From positions 1-64,000 of the forward strand of contig NZ_SZYH01000001.1 of NCBI RefSeq assembly GCF_005298175.1: a stretch of 64,000 bases of DNA, given 5' to 3'. This DNA comes from Marinobacter panjinensis. Lineage in GTDB: Bacteria > Pseudomonadota > Gammaproteobacteria > Pseudomonadales > Oleiphilaceae. A program made the position numbers and the translations under genes. Positions 33,506-43,546 of this stretch are shown here, piece by piece. The notes beneath the pieces are model-generated. The model was not told where the DNA came from. It searched no databases and saw nothing but the letters and a program-made list of their open reading frames with translations. Positions within the stretch are counted from its first letter, which is position 1. Each line of letters begins with the position of its first letter.

Positions 33506-33543
33506 GCAGCCACAAGCCAGACCTTTCAAAGTCGACCACGTTC

Positions 33544-34242
33544 ATGAGTAAACCCCGCTACTGGCTGATCGTTCCCGCCGCAGGCTCCGGCCAGCGAATG
33601 AAGGCTGACTGCCCCAAACAGTACCTTCGGCTGGGCCAGCGTTTTATTCTCGATATCACACTTTCCTGTTTACTGGATAACGCCGCTTTTGCCGGGTGCG
33701 TGGTAGCTACAGGGCCCAATGACCAATGGTGGCCGGAAACGGAGGCCAGCAAGGACCGCCGTATCACTACCTGTATCGGTGGTGCGGAGCGTGCAGAGTC
33801 AGTGTTGGCGGCCCTCGATGCGTTGTCTGATCGTGCGAATGACGATGACTGGGTTCTGGTCCACGACGCGGCGCGTCCCTGTCTTCATGCTGACGATCTT
33901 GCGCATTTGTTAACCGAACTGAAGAATCATCCGGTGGGAGGCTTGCTGGCAACGCCAGTGGCGGATACCCTCAAGCGTACCGGACCCGGGAGCCACGAGG
34001 TAGAAGCGACGGTAGACCGTCGTGATCTCTGGCGTGCCCTGACTCCCCAGATGTTTCGTTTCCTGGCACTGAAGCAGGCACTTGAGAGCGCCATCAATTC
34101 CGGGTATCCGGTAACCGATGAGTCCTCCGCGATCGAGTTTGCGGGCCAGATACCCTGTATCGTGGAGGGACGACCGGATAACATAAAGGTTACTGTACCT
34201 GCCGATCTGGCCCTCGCCGGTTTTATCTTGGAAAGGAAGTAA
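33544..34242 (+). CDS. ispD: 2-C-methyl-D-erythritol 4-phosphate cytidylyltransferase
   Basis: 232 residues. CTP-binding loop [18 protein letters not shown], then VHDAARPCL and the C-terminal [17 protein letters not shown] block. Third step of the non-mevalonate isoprenoid pathway. Ends four bases before ispF, which follows in the pathway after ispE. Confidence 0.97.
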   Translation: MSKPRYWLIVPAAGSGQRMKADCPKQYLRLGQRFILDITLSCLLDNAAFAGCVVATGPNDQWWPETEASKDRRITTCIGGAERAESVLAALDALSDRANDDDWVLVHDAARPCLHADDLAHLLTELKNHPVGGLLATPVADTLKRTGPGSHEVEATVDRRDLWRALTPQMFRFLALKQALESAINSGYPVTDESSAIEFAGQIPCIVEGRPDNIKVTVPADLALAGFILERK

Positions 34243-34246
34243 CACT

Positions 34247-34726
34247 ATGCGAATCGGGCAAGGATTCGATGTCCATGCGTTTTGCGAGGGTGACCATGTC
34301 ACTCTCGGCGGCGTCCGTATTCCGTTCAGTCAGGGCCTGAGGGCCCACTCTGACGGGGATGTGCTGCTGCATGCCCTCGCTGATGCATTGCTCGGCGCCG
34401 CCGCCCTGGGAGATATCGGCCACCTGTTCCCGGACACCAGTGATGAGTGGGCCGGCGCCGATAGCCGGGATCTGCTGCGCAGGGTTCTGGAGCGCGTATC
34501 AGACGAAGGTTTTGTGATTGGCAATGTGGATGCCACCATCATTGCTCAGGCTCCGAAGATGGCTCCCCATATTCAAGCCATGCGTCTGAATATTGCCGAA
34601 GATCTTGCCATTCCTGCCAGCCGCGTCAGCGTCAAGGCAACCACCACGGAGAAACTGGGTTTTACCGGCCGCGGCGAGGGCATCGCCTGCCAGGCCATTT
34701 GTCTGCTTGAAGCGGTATCCTCATGA
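34247..34726 (+). CDS. ispF: 2-C-methyl-D-erythritol 2,4-cyclodiphosphate synthase
   Basis: 159 residues. Metal ligands D8 and H10 ([11 protein letters not shown]), the [17 protein letters not shown] block, [10 protein letters not shown] and the C-terminal [17 protein letters not shown]. Its stop overlaps the truD start by four bases (ATGA). A GGAAGG site lies before the ATG. Confidence 0.98.
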   Translation: MRIGQGFDVHAFCEGDHVTLGGVRIPFSQGLRAHSDGDVLLHALADALLGAAALGDIGHLFPDTSDEWAGADSRDLLRRVLERVSDEGFVIGNVDATIIAQAPKMAPHIQAMRLNIAEDLAIPASRVSVKATTTEKLGFTGRGEGIACQAICLLEAVSS

Positions 34727-35811
34727 TCGACGCCACTGACAGAAACCCGGAGAAGTCGGGCTGGCGCCTCGACTGGCCTACCTCCGGCGGAGGGCGAGTC
34801 GCCAGTGCCCTGCTCAAGTCCACCCCGGATGATTTTTTCGTGGATGAAGACCTGCCTCTGCCGGATGACCTGGCGGCCGGTGGCGAGCACCTCTGCATTC
34901 GGCTGGAAAAAAGGGGTGATAATACCGATTACGTTGCGCGCCAACTGGCCACTCTTTCTGGCTGTCGCCATTTCGATGTGGGTTTTTGCGGGCTCAAGGA
35001 CCGCCATGCGGTCACTCGTCAATGGTTCAGTGTTTACCGGCCGGGCCAGGAAGATGAAGACGCCGCGTTCCTCGGGGAAGTGGCGGAGAGCTGGCGAGTC
35101 CTCGAATACCACCGCCAGGCTCGAAAGCTGCGCCGGGGCGACCACCGGGGTAACTATTTCGAGTTGGTTCTGCGGGAGGTGTCGGGAGACCCGGAGGCCG
35201 TTGACGAGGCTCTGACCCGGTTGCGGGATCTGGGTTGTCCGAATTACTTCGGGCCCCAGCGATTTGGTCATAACGGGGCTAACCTGGACCGGGCGCTGGC
35301 CATGGATCCGTCAAAGCTGAATCGTCGTGGTTCCCGCAACGTCAAAAAGCGTGGCAGGGGGCGGTCGACCTCTGGCAGTGACGACAGTAAAAACGTATTG
35401 TACTTTTCGGCGGCACGCTCCTGGTTATTCAACGAAGTGCTTGCGTACCGGGTGCAGAATGGCACCTGGCTGGCACCTCTGGAAGGTGAGCCCGGAACCA
35501 ATGACAATCAAGACGTAATGGTGACCGGCCCCCTCTGGGGTGACGGCGGAACAGAGGCGGTATCAGTCCAGGGTGAAATCGAGCGGACGGTCGTTGCTGA
35601 GCATCCGGAGTTGGCGGCGGTGTTTGCAACAACGCGCATGAAGCCGGAACGCCGACCACTTCGGATGATACCGGAAGCGTTCGAGTGGCAATGGCAGGGT
35701 AGCGACCAGCTATTGCTGAAGTTCCGGCTCGCGCCCGGGCAATATGCGACGACCTTGCTGGGTGATGTATTCGAGATAACGGATGCCACCAGGGATACAG
35801 GGCAGGACTGA
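34723..35811 (+). CDS. truD: tRNA pseudouridine(13) synthase
   Basis: 362 residues. The catalytic region is [18 protein letters not shown] with D93; [18 protein letters not shown] is the second TruD signature. It makes pseudouridine 13 in tRNA-Glu. Coupled to ispF by a four-base overlap. A basic linker ([18 protein letters not shown]) sits in the family-specific insertion domain. Confidence 0.96.
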   Translation: MIDATDRNPEKSGWRLDWPTSGGGRVASALLKSTPDDFFVDEDLPLPDDLAAGGEHLCIRLEKRGDNTDYVARQLATLSGCRHFDVGFCGLKDRHAVTRQWFSVYRPGQEDEDAAFLGEVAESWRVLEYHRQARKLRRGDHRGNYFELVLREVSGDPEAVDEALTRLRDLGCPNYFGPQRFGHNGANLDRALAMDPSKLNRRGSRNVKKRGRGRSTSGSDDSKNVLYFSAARSWLFNEVLAYRVQNGTWLAPLEGEPGTNDNQDVMVTGPLWGDGGTEAVSVQGEIERTVVAEHPELAAVFATTRMKPERRPLRMIPEAFEWQWQGSDQLLLKFRLAPGQYATTLLGDVFEITDATRDTGQD

Positions 35812-35921
35812 CGCCTCCCGGTTACAATTAAAGGGGCGCAAGACCCCGACAATAGAATGCCCGGCACCACGTTGCGGATTGTTGAGGTGGACACGGGTAA
35901 TCAAAGCTAGCGGAGAAAATT

Positions 35922-36686
35922 GTGCGAATTCTGTTGTCCAATGATGATGGCGTTCATTCACCCGGACTGCAGGCCCTTTATGAAGGGCTTGTCGGCTTGG
36001 GGGATCTTGAAGTTGTAGCGCCGGATCGCGACCACAGCGGTGCCAGCAATGCGTTAACGCTGAACCGCCCATTAACGGTTGAAGACCACCCGAACGGATT
36101 CCGTTCGGTGGATGGCACTCCTACGGATTGTGTTCATCTGGGGGTAAATGGTCTGTTCGACGAGCCCTTTGATCGGGTGGTGTCGGGCATCAATACCCAC
36201 GCCAATCTCGGGGATGACATTATCTATTCCGGAACCGTTGCTGCCGCCACCGAAGGCCGGAATCTCGGTTTGCCGGCCATCGCGGTGTCATTGGTCAATG
36301 AGGGGCGCTTTCATTACGAAACCGCTGCGAGGGTTGTTCGGGTGTTACTGGAAAGCAAAGATCCGCTCACTCTCGGGCCCCGTTGTATCCTCAATGTGAA
36401 TGTCCCCGATGTTCCCTGGGAAGAGATAGCGGGTTTTCGTGTTACCCGCCTGGGCCATCGTGACCGAGCAGAGGGTGCGGTTCCCATGATCTGCCCACGG
36501 GGCAAGGCCCGTTACTGGATTGGCGCGGCAGGCAAAGGCAGTGATGCCGGGCCGGGTACCGATTTCAACGCTGTCCGTGAGAATTATGTGTCGATTACCC
36601 CGGTCCATGTGGATATGACCAGGCACGAAGTGCTTTCACCCCTGCGGGAGTGGGTTGGGCTGCTGTCGGAACGGGAGGGGCGCTGA
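35922..36686 (+). CDS. surE: 5'/3'-nucleotidase SurE
   Basis: 254 residues from a GTG with a CGGAGAAA site. Starts MRILLSNDDGVHSPGLQAL with metal-binding D8 and D9; VSGINTHANLGDDIIYSGTV is the second signature. It dephosphorylates nucleoside monophosphates and is linked to stationary-phase survival. The stop TGA shares one base with the pcm start. Confidence 0.96.
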   Translation: MRILLSNDDGVHSPGLQALYEGLVGLGDLEVVAPDRDHSGASNALTLNRPLTVEDHPNGFRSVDGTPTDCVHLGVNGLFDEPFDRVVSGINTHANLGDDIIYSGTVAAATEGRNLGLPAIAVSLVNEGRFHYETAARVVRVLLESKDPLTLGPRCILNVNVPDVPWEEIAGFRVTRLGHRDRAEGAVPMICPRGKARYWIGAAGKGSDAGPGTDFNAVRENYVSITPVHVDMTRHEVLSPLREWVGLLSEREGR

Positions 36687-37342
36687 TGGTCGCTGAAATC
36701 GATGGTATCGGTATGACATCACGCAGGACCCGCATGCGGCTGATACAAAGGCTGAGAGCGGCCGGCATTTCCGATGAGCAAGTGCTGCAGGCGATGTCTG
36801 ATACCCCGCGCCATATCTTCCTGGATGAGGCCCTTTCCCATCGGGCCTATGAAGACACGTCACTGCCTATCGGTTATAGCCAGACCCTTTCCCAGCCCTA
36901 TATTGTTGCGAGGATGACCGAAGCACTGATGCGCCACAAGCCACGCAAGGTGCTGGAGCTGGGTACCGGTTCCGGTTACCAGACCGCAATCCTGGCCCGG
37001 TTGGTGGATCAGGTGTTCAGTGTTGAGCGCATCCGTCCGCTACAGGACAGGGCCCGGGACCGGCTCCGCCAGCTTGGTCTGCGCAATGTCATGCTCAAGC
37101 ATGCCGACGGGGGCATGGGCTGGCCAGATCAGGGGCCGTTTGACGGGATCATCGTTACCGCCGCTCCCCGGGAAATTCCGCCGGAGCTCAAGGAGCAGCT
37201 TGCGGACGGTGGTGTGATCGTCGCTCCGGTCGGTGAAGGAACCCAGATGCTGGTGGAAATGGTCCGCCATGGTGACCGGTTTGAAACCACAGACATTGAG
37301 CCGGTGCGTTTTGTCCCTCTCCTGGGCGGGGTTGTTCGGTGA
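36686..37342 (+). CDS. pcm: protein-L-isoaspartate O-methyltransferase
   Basis: 218 residues from ATG 36686 (GGGAGGGG upstream, TGATG junction with surE). Methyltransferase motif I is VLELGTGSGYQTAILARL; other blocks are GYSQTLSQPYIVARMTE and DGIIVTAAPREIPPEL. It repairs isoaspartyl residues in aged proteins. The stop overlaps the GTG start of the DUF368 gene. Confidence 0.95.
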   Translation: MVAEIDGIGMTSRRTRMRLIQRLRAAGISDEQVLQAMSDTPRHIFLDEALSHRAYEDTSLPIGYSQTLSQPYIVARMTEALMRHKPRKVLELGTGSGYQTAILARLVDQVFSVERIRPLQDRARDRLRQLGLRNVMLKHADGGMGWPDQGPFDGIIVTAAPREIPPELKEQLADGGVIVAPVGEGTQMLVEMVRHGDRFETTDIEPVRFVPLLGGVVR

Positions 37343-38307
37343 CCTCAGAGCCCCAAACACAAGACACTACTGAACCGGTCCGCTCCCACCATCCTTTTGC
37401 TGTGTTTCTCAGAGGTATGGCCATGGGGGCTGCGGATATCGTGCCCGGTGTGTCCGGGGGTACCATCGCTTTCATCACAGGCATCTACTTCCGACTGCTG
37501 GAAGCCATCGGGGCAATCCCCCTGGCGGTATTCAGGCACCTGATTCGCGGCCGGATAAACGCATTCTGGCTGGCCTGTGACGGCACTTTCCTGTTGAGCC
37601 TGCTGATGGGCATTGTTGTCAGTATCGCTACGCTGGCCTCTGCCATCAGTTTTATCCTGACGGAATATCCCGTTCTTATCTGGAGTTTTTTCTTTGGCCT
37701 GATTGTGGCTTCTGTCTGGCATGTGGGCCGCCAGGTTCGCCATTACGTTCCAGTGCTTATCCTGCCGTTTCTTGCCGGGACGGTATTTGCCTGGTGGGTG
37801 ACCACCTTGCCGGCCAGTCAGCTTGAGCCCTCGGCCATGGTCTTTTTCGGAGCCGGCGCCCTGGCGATCTGTGCGATGATACTTCCGGGTATTTCGGGTA
37901 GCTTCATCCTGGTCATTCTGGGCATGTACGTTCCGGTCCTGGACGCCATACGTGCACTGGATCTGGGAACGTTACTGATTTTCGTTGGCGGATGCCTTGT
38001 GGGGTTGCTGTCTGTGGCCAGGCTTATTACCTGGGCGTTCAGGCGGTTTCACGACCCGGTTCTGGCCCTGCTTACGGGGTTTATGGTGGGGGCACTGAAC
38101 AAGGTCTGGCCCTGGAAGGAAGCGCTGAGTTGGCGGACCAACAGCGCAGGCGAGCAGGTGCCGCTTAACGAGACGAGCATCAGCCCGTTGGGCTATGCTG
38201 AGATGACTGGTCAGGATCCGCAACTGATGCTGGCTGTCATCTGTGCGTCCCTGGGCCTGTTATTGGTATTGCTGGTGGAATGGGCAGGCAGGAAAGAAAC
38301 TGTCTGA
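37339..38307 (+). CDS. DUF368 membrane protein, polyprenyl-phosphate transporter family
   Basis: 322 residues, polytopic (8 or more helices). The family signature GMAMGAADIVPGVSGGTIAFITG is near the N terminus and ICAMILPGISGSFILVILG repeats it in the second half. DUF368 members have been shown to translocate undecaprenyl phosphate for cell-wall and O-antigen recycling. Starts with GTG inside the pcm stop region. In many relatives this gene sits between pcm and nlpD. Confidence 0.9.
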   Translation: MTSEPQTQDTTEPVRSHHPFAVFLRGMAMGAADIVPGVSGGTIAFITGIYFRLLEAIGAIPLAVFRHLIRGRINAFWLACDGTFLLSLLMGIVVSIATLASAISFILTEYPVLIWSFFFGLIVASVWHVGRQVRHYVPVLILPFLAGTVFAWWVTTLPASQLEPSAMVFFGAGALAICAMILPGISGSFILVILGMYVPVLDAIRALDLGTLLIFVGGCLVGLLSVARLITWAFRRFHDPVLALLTGFMVGALNKVWPWKEALSWRTNSAGEQVPLNETSISPLGYAEMTGQDPQLMLAVICASLGLLLVLLVEWAGRKETV

Positions 38308-38480
38308 TGATCACTGCCGGCGGCTGATTTCCGCTCGGATCTGTGCGGTGGATCACAGGTCTATCGAGACGAAGTGTTACTTTTTGCTCATTGAAGGTGT
38401 GTCGACCGGTAACAAATACAACAAGTGGGTAACTTGGTTTCCTGTCCAAAATATGCAATAAATTAGCGGGTTACTTACAA

Positions 38481-38494
38481 CACTTTATAAAGTG
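38481..38494. promoter_or_regulatory. 14-bp perfect palindrome upstream of nlpD
   Basis: CACTTTATAAAGTG is a perfect 14-base palindrome embedded in an AT-rich region. TATAAA inside it could be a -10 element. It includes one possible GTG start of nlpD (38492), which argues that translation starts further on. Confidence 0.45.
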
Positions 38495-38551
38495 CCGTAT
38501 TTTTTTATACGAATTTTTGATAACGGGCATATTTTTATTCTTTTCAGATCA

Positions 38552-39451
38552 GTGCGTGGGTTTATTATCACTGCAAAGGCAGTTCTCCCGCGGCTCCCCT
38601 CCGGTGCCCCTGTCTCTCCGTGTTCGAAAAAGCAGGGCCGCCGTCGCACCCTTCCTGTGTTGCTGCTCAGTTTGGTGTTGTTTCCTTTTCTGCTCAGTGG
38701 CTGCAACACCCAGGCACTGTACCAGGACGACATTTACAACCCGCCGGTATACTGGGGCAGGCATGTGGTCAAACCGGGTGAAACTCTCTATAGCATTGCC
38801 TGGCGCTATGGCCGCGACTACCGCGAGCTTGGCGACGCCAACGGAATCAATCCCCCTTTTAACATCAAGGCAGGACAGGTGCTCAGGCTGGATGTTCGTG
38901 GAAATGTAACATCGTCTGGAGATAATCGGAGCAGAAGCAAACCTGCGGTGTCTTCCTCACCGACGCGGTCTGCACCGAGCGTTTCTCGCCAGCAGGCAGC
39001 GAAACCGGAAACGAAACCGGCGGTCTCGAAAGCACCGGACAGATCATCGCCGTTAACAGGGCAAAGCCAGACCGTCGCCAGTATCGACTGGCGTTGGCCA
39101 CACGTTGGCACCGTAATTGCAGGTTATTCAACGTCCGGGAAAGTCAATAAAGGTATTGATATTGCTGGAAAAGAAGGGGACTCTGTAAGGGCGGCGGCAA
39201 GTGGTAATGTCGTCTATGCCGGTAGCGGATTACTTGGCTACGGCAACCTGGTTATAGTGAACCACAATGAGCACTATTTGAGTGCTTATGCACACAACCG
39301 GAAGATTCTGGTGCAGGAAGGGGAGGATGTAAAAGCCGGACAGGTCATCGCTGAACTGGGAAACAGCGGCACGGATCGGCCCAGGTTGCATTTTGAAATC
39401 CGCAAAAATGGCAACCCTGTGGACCCCGCGCACTACCTCCCACCCCGATGA
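38552..39451 (+). CDS. nlpD: NlpD-like LysM/degenerate M23 lipoprotein, amidase activator
   Basis: About 299 residues from GTG 38552; an in-frame GTG at 38492 is possible. A hydrophobic segment (TLPVLLLSLVLFPFLLSGC) ends in a lipobox. Then a LysM domain (HVVKPGETLYSIAWRYGRDY) and a C-terminal LytM/M23 domain (GIDIAGKEGDSVRAAASGNV, RLHFEIRKNGNPVDP). Two zinc-ligand positions of active M23 peptidases are replaced (N in NKGIDIA, R in RLHFE), as in E. coli NlpD, which activates AmiC rather than cutting cell wall. It lies directly before rpoS, as usual. No clear ribosome site decides the start. Confidence 0.9.
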   Translation: MRGFIITAKAVLPRLPSGAPVSPCSKKQGRRRTLPVLLLSLVLFPFLLSGCNTQALYQDDIYNPPVYWGRHVVKPGETLYSIAWRYGRDYRELGDANGINPPFNIKAGQVLRLDVRGNVTSSGDNRSRSKPAVSSSPTRSAPSVSRQQAAKPETKPAVSKAPDRSSPLTGQSQTVASIDWRWPHVGTVIAGYSTSGKVNKGIDIAGKEGDSVRAAASGNVVYAGSGLLGYGNLVIVNHNEHYLSAYAHNRKILVQEGEDVKAGQVIAELGNSGTDRPRLHFEIRKNGNPVDPAHYLPPR

Positions 39452-39471
39452 GACGGACTTGCGACAAAAAC

Positions 39472-39487
39472 CTGATGCCGGCATCAG
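39472..39487. promoter_or_regulatory. 16-bp perfect palindrome in the rpoS leader
   Basis: CTGATGCCGGCATCAG is a perfect 16-base palindrome 154-170 bases before the rpoS start codon, in the nlpD-rpoS gap. It could be an operator or an mRNA hairpin. No factor can be assigned; it does not match the PsrA site reported for Pseudomonas rpoS (GAAAC-GTTTC type). Confidence 0.45.
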
Positions 39488-39640
39488 AGACAATCGACAC
39501 TAATAAGAGAATCGGTGTTTTTTTATCGCCGTGAGCTAGCAATAAATGTCCTGAACAAGAAAACGAATAACAGCAGGCGCTCGCAATAACAAGAAACCGT
39601 GAGCGAATACCCAGGATCATTGAAAGGCGGGGCAAGAGCT

Positions 39641-40642
39641 ATGTCAGCAGAGCATGAAGAACTTATTATCGATCGCGTATCCGACGTTGAGGATGCAGAC
39701 GATCAACTGTTAGCAGAAGACAAGGTAGAAGAAAAAGAGACCGCGGAAGTAGAAGCGGCGGAAACAGAAGACGATATTCCGGCCCAGGGTCGTTATTTCA
39801 CCAGCCAGAAGCAGCTGGATGCCACTCAGCTATACCTCAACGAAATCGGTTTTTCTCCACTTCTTACTCCGGAAGAAGAAGTCTATTTTTCACGGCTTGC
39901 CCGCAAAGGCGAGGAATCCGGCCGAAAGCGGATGATTGAAAGCAACTTGCGTCTGGTGGTCAAGATCGCTCGTCGTTACGTCAATCGCGGCCTGACGCTG
40001 CTGGACCTGATCGAGGAAGGCAATCTGGGCCTGATCCGGGCTGTTGAGAAGTTTGATCCGGAACGGGGCTTCCGCTTCTCCACCTACGCCACCTGGTGGA
40101 TTCGCCAGACCATTGAGCGGGCGATCATGAACCAGACCCGCACCATCCGCCTTCCCATTCATGTGGTCAAGGAGCTTAATCTCTATCTGCGTGCGGCCAG
40201 GGAGCTGACACAGAAACTGGACCATGAGCCTTCTGCGGAAGAAATCGCAGCGATGGTGGACAAGCCGGTTTCCGATGTGAAGCGGATGCTGGGATTGAAT
40301 GAGCGCGTTGCCTCCATGGATACACCCATCGGTAGCGGTGGTGAGAAGTCCCTGCTGGACACCGTTGCGGATGAAGGCGCATCAGACCCGGCTGATCTGC
40401 TGCAGGACAACAACATGTGTTCCTGCGTCGAGAAGTGGATTGACCAGCTCAGCGACAAGCAGCAGGAAGTGCTCTCCCGCCGCTTTGGTCTTAGGGGTTA
40501 TCCCATCAGCACGCTGGAAGAGGTTGGCCAGGAGATCGGCCTGACCCGTGAGCGGGTGCGGCAGATTCAGGTCGAGGCGCTTCGCCGCCTCCGGGAAATC
40601 CTGGAAAAAGAAGGCCTGTCAGGAACCATGCTTTTCAAGTAA
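39641..40642 (+). CDS. rpoS: RNA polymerase sigma factor RpoS
   Basis: 333 residues from ATG 39641 ([11 protein letters not shown]); an in-frame GTG at 39599 is less likely. An acidic N terminus is followed by region 1.2 ([18 protein letters not shown]), region 2 ([39 protein letters not shown]), region 3 and region 4 helix-turn-helix ([20 protein letters not shown]). Lacking region 1.1 of RpoD and sitting next to nlpD, it is the stationary-phase sigma factor. A strong terminator follows 18 bases after the stop. Confidence 0.97.
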   Translation: MSAEHEELIIDRVSDVEDADDQLLAEDKVEEKETAEVEAAETEDDIPAQGRYFTSQKQLDATQLYLNEIGFSPLLTPEEEVYFSRLARKGEESGRKRMIESNLRLVVKIARRYVNRGLTLLDLIEEGNLGLIRAVEKFDPERGFRFSTYATWWIRQTIERAIMNQTRTIRLPIHVVKELNLYLRAARELTQKLDHEPSAEEIAAMVDKPVSDVKRMLGLNERVASMDTPIGSGGEKSLLDTVADEGASDPADLLQDNNMCSCVEKWIDQLSDKQQEVLSRRFGLRGYPISTLEEVGQEIGLTRERVRQIQVEALRRLREILEKEGLSGTMLFK

Positions 40643-40660
40643 CGGGTTCTGTCTGATCAA

Positions 40661-40694
40661 AAACCGGCCCGCTATCCGCGGGCCGGTTTTTTTT
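40661..40694 (+). terminator. Rho-independent terminator after rpoS
   Basis: AAACCGGCCCGC pairs with GCGGGCCGGTTT across a 5-base loop and is followed by a T8 tract. A strong intrinsic terminator. Confidence 0.95.
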
Positions 40695-40834
40695 GCGTTG
40701 CCAAATGAGAACCAGCCGGCGTAAGCGTCCGTTTGCTCCCTGTTAAACTTGTCTGGCCGGAGGGGGATAAGGGTGTCGAACTCCGGCAACTAATACCAAG
40801 ACATTCAATAATAACGATCAATAAGGAAAGGACG

Positions 40835-41410
40835 ATGAAAAAGGCCCTATCAACAGGATTTGCCTCACTGCTGCTGACTGCAGCCCTGTCAGCCCCGGCT
40901 ACCGCGCTGACGGTGGAAGGAGTGGACCTGCCGGATACCTATTCGGCAATGGATACCGAGCTCAAGCTGAATGGTGCGGGCACCCGCTCCAAGTGGTTCA
41001 TGGACCTCTACATCGGTGGTCTTTACGTGCCTGAGACCATTGACGATGGCCAGGCCATTATCAATGCGGATGAGCCCCAGGCGATTACCCTGCATATCAT
41101 TTCCGGGATGATCACCAGCGACAAGATGAAATCGGCCACCCTGGAGGGGTTCGAGAACTCTACCGGTGGCGATCTTTCAGCCATTCAGGGCGATGTCGAT
41201 ACCTTCCTCGATGTATTCTCCGAGGAAATAAAGGATGGTGACGTTTTTGACCTGGTCTATTTGCCGGGTGAGGGTGTGCGTGTGCTGAAGAATGGCGACG
41301 AGCGCGCCACCATCGGTGACCTGGAGTTCAAGAAGGCACTGTTTGGGATCTGGCTGTCGGACGAACCCGCCCAGGAAGACCTGAAAGAGAAAATGCTGGG
41401 CCAGCGATAA
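40835..41410 (+). CDS. secreted chalcone isomerase-like protein
   Basis: 191 residues from ATG 40835 (AAGGAAAGG site). A Sec signal peptide (MKKALSTGFASLLLTAALSA) has a predicted cut after PATA. The mature part matches the chalcone isomerase-like fold: LNGAGTRSKWFMDLYIGGLY, then FKKALFGIWLSDEPAQEDLK. Bacterial periplasmic members have no known flavonoid role; function unknown. Confidence 0.85.
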   Translation: MKKALSTGFASLLLTAALSAPATALTVEGVDLPDTYSAMDTELKLNGAGTRSKWFMDLYIGGLYVPETIDDGQAIINADEPQAITLHIISGMITSDKMKSATLEGFENSTGGDLSAIQGDVDTFLDVFSEEIKDGDVFDLVYLPGEGVRVLKNGDERATIGDLEFKKALFGIWLSDEPAQEDLKEKMLGQR

Positions 41411-41422
41411 TAGCCCGGTGAC

Positions 41423-41453
41423 GTGCCGGCTTTCCCGCTGGGGAAGCCGGCAC
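41423..41453. terminator. hairpin between convergent genes, possible bidirectional terminator
   Basis: GTGCCGGCTT and AAGCCGGCAC pair perfectly (10 bp), extended by wobble pairs TCCC/GGGG around a GCT loop. It lies between the convergent chalcone-isomerase-like and nth genes and touches the nth stop codon. No T tract follows in either direction. Confidence 0.5.
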
Positions 41454-42094
41454 TACTCCATGTAGTCCCTTTTCTGTTTGAACTCGCAAAGATCCTCGAT
41501 AACGCAGGCGCCGCACTTGGGCTTTCTTGCCGTACAGGTATAGCGTCCGTGCAGGATCAGCCAGTGGTGGGCGTCCAGCAGGAATTCTTTCGGCACCACC
41601 CGCATCAGGCGTTTTTCCACGTCCAGTACATTCTTGCCCGGAGCAATGCCTGTGCGATTAGAGACCCTGAAGATGTGTGTGTCCACAGCCATGGCAGGCT
41701 GCCCGAAAGCGGTGTTCAGAACCACATTGGCGGTTTTGCGCCCGACACCGGGCAGTGCTTCCAGATCCTCCCGGTTATCCGGCACCTCACCCCGATGTTT
41801 TTCAATCAGGGCGCGACAGGTTTTGATGACGTTCTCGGCCTTGCTGTTAAACAGCCCGATGGTTTTTATGTAGTCTTTCAGCCCGTCAACGCCAAGGGCC
41901 AGAATCTTCTCCGGAGTGTTGGCAACCGGGTAAAGTTTGGCGGTTGCCTTGTTCACGCCTACATCCGTGGCCTGGGCAGACAATATCACGGCAATCAGCA
42001 ACTCGAACGGGCTGGAGTAGTTCAGCTCGGTGGTCGGGTTGGGGTTGGCGTCCCGTAAGCGGGTAAAGATTTCAATTCGTTTTTGTTTGTTCAT
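41453..42094 (-). CDS. nth: endonuclease III
   Basis: 213 residues. Helix-hairpin-helix LPGVGRKTANVVL with catalytic K120, then D138 (VDTHIFRVSN), and a [4Fe-4S] cluster with C187, C194, C197 and C203 (C-X6-C-X2-C-X5-C). These positions are identical to E. coli Nth. It removes oxidised pyrimidines from DNA. Last gene of the rsx operon, 28 bases after rsxE, as in E. coli. Confidence 0.97.
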   Translation of the reverse strand: MNKQKRIEIFTRLRDANPNPTTELNYSSPFELLIAVILSAQATDVGVNKATAKLYPVANTPEKILALGVDGLKDYIKTIGLFNSKAENVIKTCRALIEKHRGEVPDNREDLEALPGVGRKTANVVLNTAFGQPAMAVDTHIFRVSNRTGIAPGKNVLDVEKRLMRVVPKEFLLDAHHWLILHGRYTCTARKPKCGACVIEDLCEFKQKRDYME

Positions 42095-42122
42095 CAGCTC
42101 TCAATCAACTGCGGCCATGAAT

Positions 42123-42839
42123 TCAGGAAACGTGCCCGGTAACCCGGACCCGCTTGCTTCCGGAGGCTACCGGGGCGGGTTCGCTGGCCTTGCGGCGTTC
42201 CTCCAGGTGGCTGTCGATGCCGTTTTTCAGGGCAATCAGCAGCCCGAGACCAACAAAGGCGCCGGGCGGCAATACCATAAAAAGCATATCCGGATAGTTT
42301 TCAAATGGCCGGATGACCCAGTCAGCAGCAGCGGGGCCGAGCAGCAGGTTCATGTCCACAAACAGACTTCCCTGGCCGATTAGCTCTCGCATGCCGCCGA
42401 GCACGATCAGAACGGCCAGAAAGCCGATTCCCATCATGGTTCCGTCCAGCAGGGCAGGGCCTGGTGCGTTTCTGGAAGCAAAGGCATCGGCCCGGCCCAG
42501 GATGGCGCAGTTGGTCACGATCAGCGGAATAAAAATGCCCAGTATCTGGTAAAGCTGGTAGGTAAAGGCCTGCATCAGCAGTTCGGCGCAGGTCACGAAC
42601 GAAGCGATGATCATCACAAAAGCGGGCAGCCGCACGGATTCACTGACGAAGTTGCGGATAAGTGACACCGCAAGATTGGAACCCATCAGCACCATCAGGG
42701 TCGCCAGGCCAAGTCCGATGGCATTGACAACGGTGCTGGTAACGGCCAGCAGAGGGCAGAGCCCGAGCACCTGTACCAGTGCCGGGTTGTTGGTCCAGAG
42801 TCCGTCGCGGATTATTTCGCTGGAAGGTTTGGTTGCCAT
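42123..42839 (-). CDS. rsxE: electron transport complex subunit RsxE/RnfE
   Basis: 238 residues, about six membrane helices. Begins [40 protein letters not shown] is a conserved block, and [12 protein letters not shown] is another. Inner-membrane subunit of the Rsx/Rnf complex, homologous to RsxA and NqrD. The C-terminal 25 residues are polar and variable. Confidence 0.95.
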   Translation of the reverse strand: MATKPSSEIIRDGLWTNNPALVQVLGLCPLLAVTSTVVNAIGLGLATLMVLMGSNLAVSLIRNFVSESVRLPAFVMIIASFVTCAELLMQAFTYQLYQILGIFIPLIVTNCAILGRADAFASRNAPGPALLDGTMMGIGFLAVLIVLGGMRELIGQGSLFVDMNLLLGPAAADWVIRPFENYPDMLFMVLPPGAFVGLGLLIALKNGIDSHLEERRKASEPAPVASGSKRVRVTGHVS

Positions 42840-42841
42840 GA

Positions 42842-43543
42842 TCAGGAATGCTCCGTATTGGACGATTCGCCGGCAATCGCTTCGGGGTTCAGGGTCTTTT
42901 CCCTCAGAGAGGGCGCTTCATTCAGTCGTTCTCGTATTATCTGGCGATTCTCGCGGAAATAGATCAGGGCCTTCTGAACAGCCTTGACCACGGCCCGCGG
43001 AGTGATCGTGGCGCCGGTGAACTGGTCAAACTCGCCCCCGTTTTTCTTGACGTTCCATTCCCGGTGGGGGGGCTTGCCCAGAGACCGGCCTTCGAAGCTA
43101 TAGATCCAGTCCGATTTTTTGGTTTCGATACGGTCACCCAGCCCGGGGGTTTCCCTGTGACCCGTTACCCGGACGCCCAGTATCGTGCCCTGCATATTCA
43201 CACCAACCAGCAGGTTTATCTTTCCGGAGTAGCCGTCGGGCGCCACGATGGGCATGATCATGCCGATGGGGCGATCATCCTTGCGGGCAACCCAGACCGT
43301 GAGGGGGCCGGGCTGAGCCAGGCGTTCACTGGCTGGCAGCTGCACGGTGTCCCTTAGCAGATCGTTGGTGTGCCGGCTCTGCGGAATGATCTCGAACAGG
43401 GCCTGCGCCTCTGCACGGGCGGCCTGTTCCTGGATCCGTTCCTCGGTTATGGCCTGCGTCAGGGCAATGGTGCCACCGGTTATAACGGCGAACAAGCCAA
43501 GGCCGATGGCACTGCGACGGATTGATTGCGCGATGGCGGCCAT
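42842..43543 (-). CDS. rsxG: electron transport complex subunit RsxG/RnfG
   Basis: 233 residues: one N-terminal membrane anchor and a periplasmic FMN-binding domain. The covalent flavin site is [15 protein letters not shown], with T179 the expected FMN-bearing residue; [10 protein letters not shown] is the second family block. It ends two bases before rsxE. Confidence 0.95.
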   Translation of the reverse strand: MAAIAQSIRRSAIGLGLFAVITGGTIALTQAITEERIQEQAARAEAQALFEIIPQSRHTNDLLRDTVQLPASERLAQPGPLTVWVARKDDRPIGMIMPIVAPDGYSGKINLLVGVNMQGTILGVRVTGHRETPGLGDRIETKKSDWIYSFEGRSLGKPPHREWNVKKNGGEFDQFTGATITPRAVVKAVQKALIYFRENRQIIRERLNEAPSLREKTLNPEAIAGESSNTEHS

Positions 43544-43546
43544 GAT

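Noticed and set aside
38308..38480. Possible small RNA or small gene between the DUF368 gene and nlpD
   Set aside because: AT-rich but without a clear promoter-terminator pair or a coding frame with a ribosome site.
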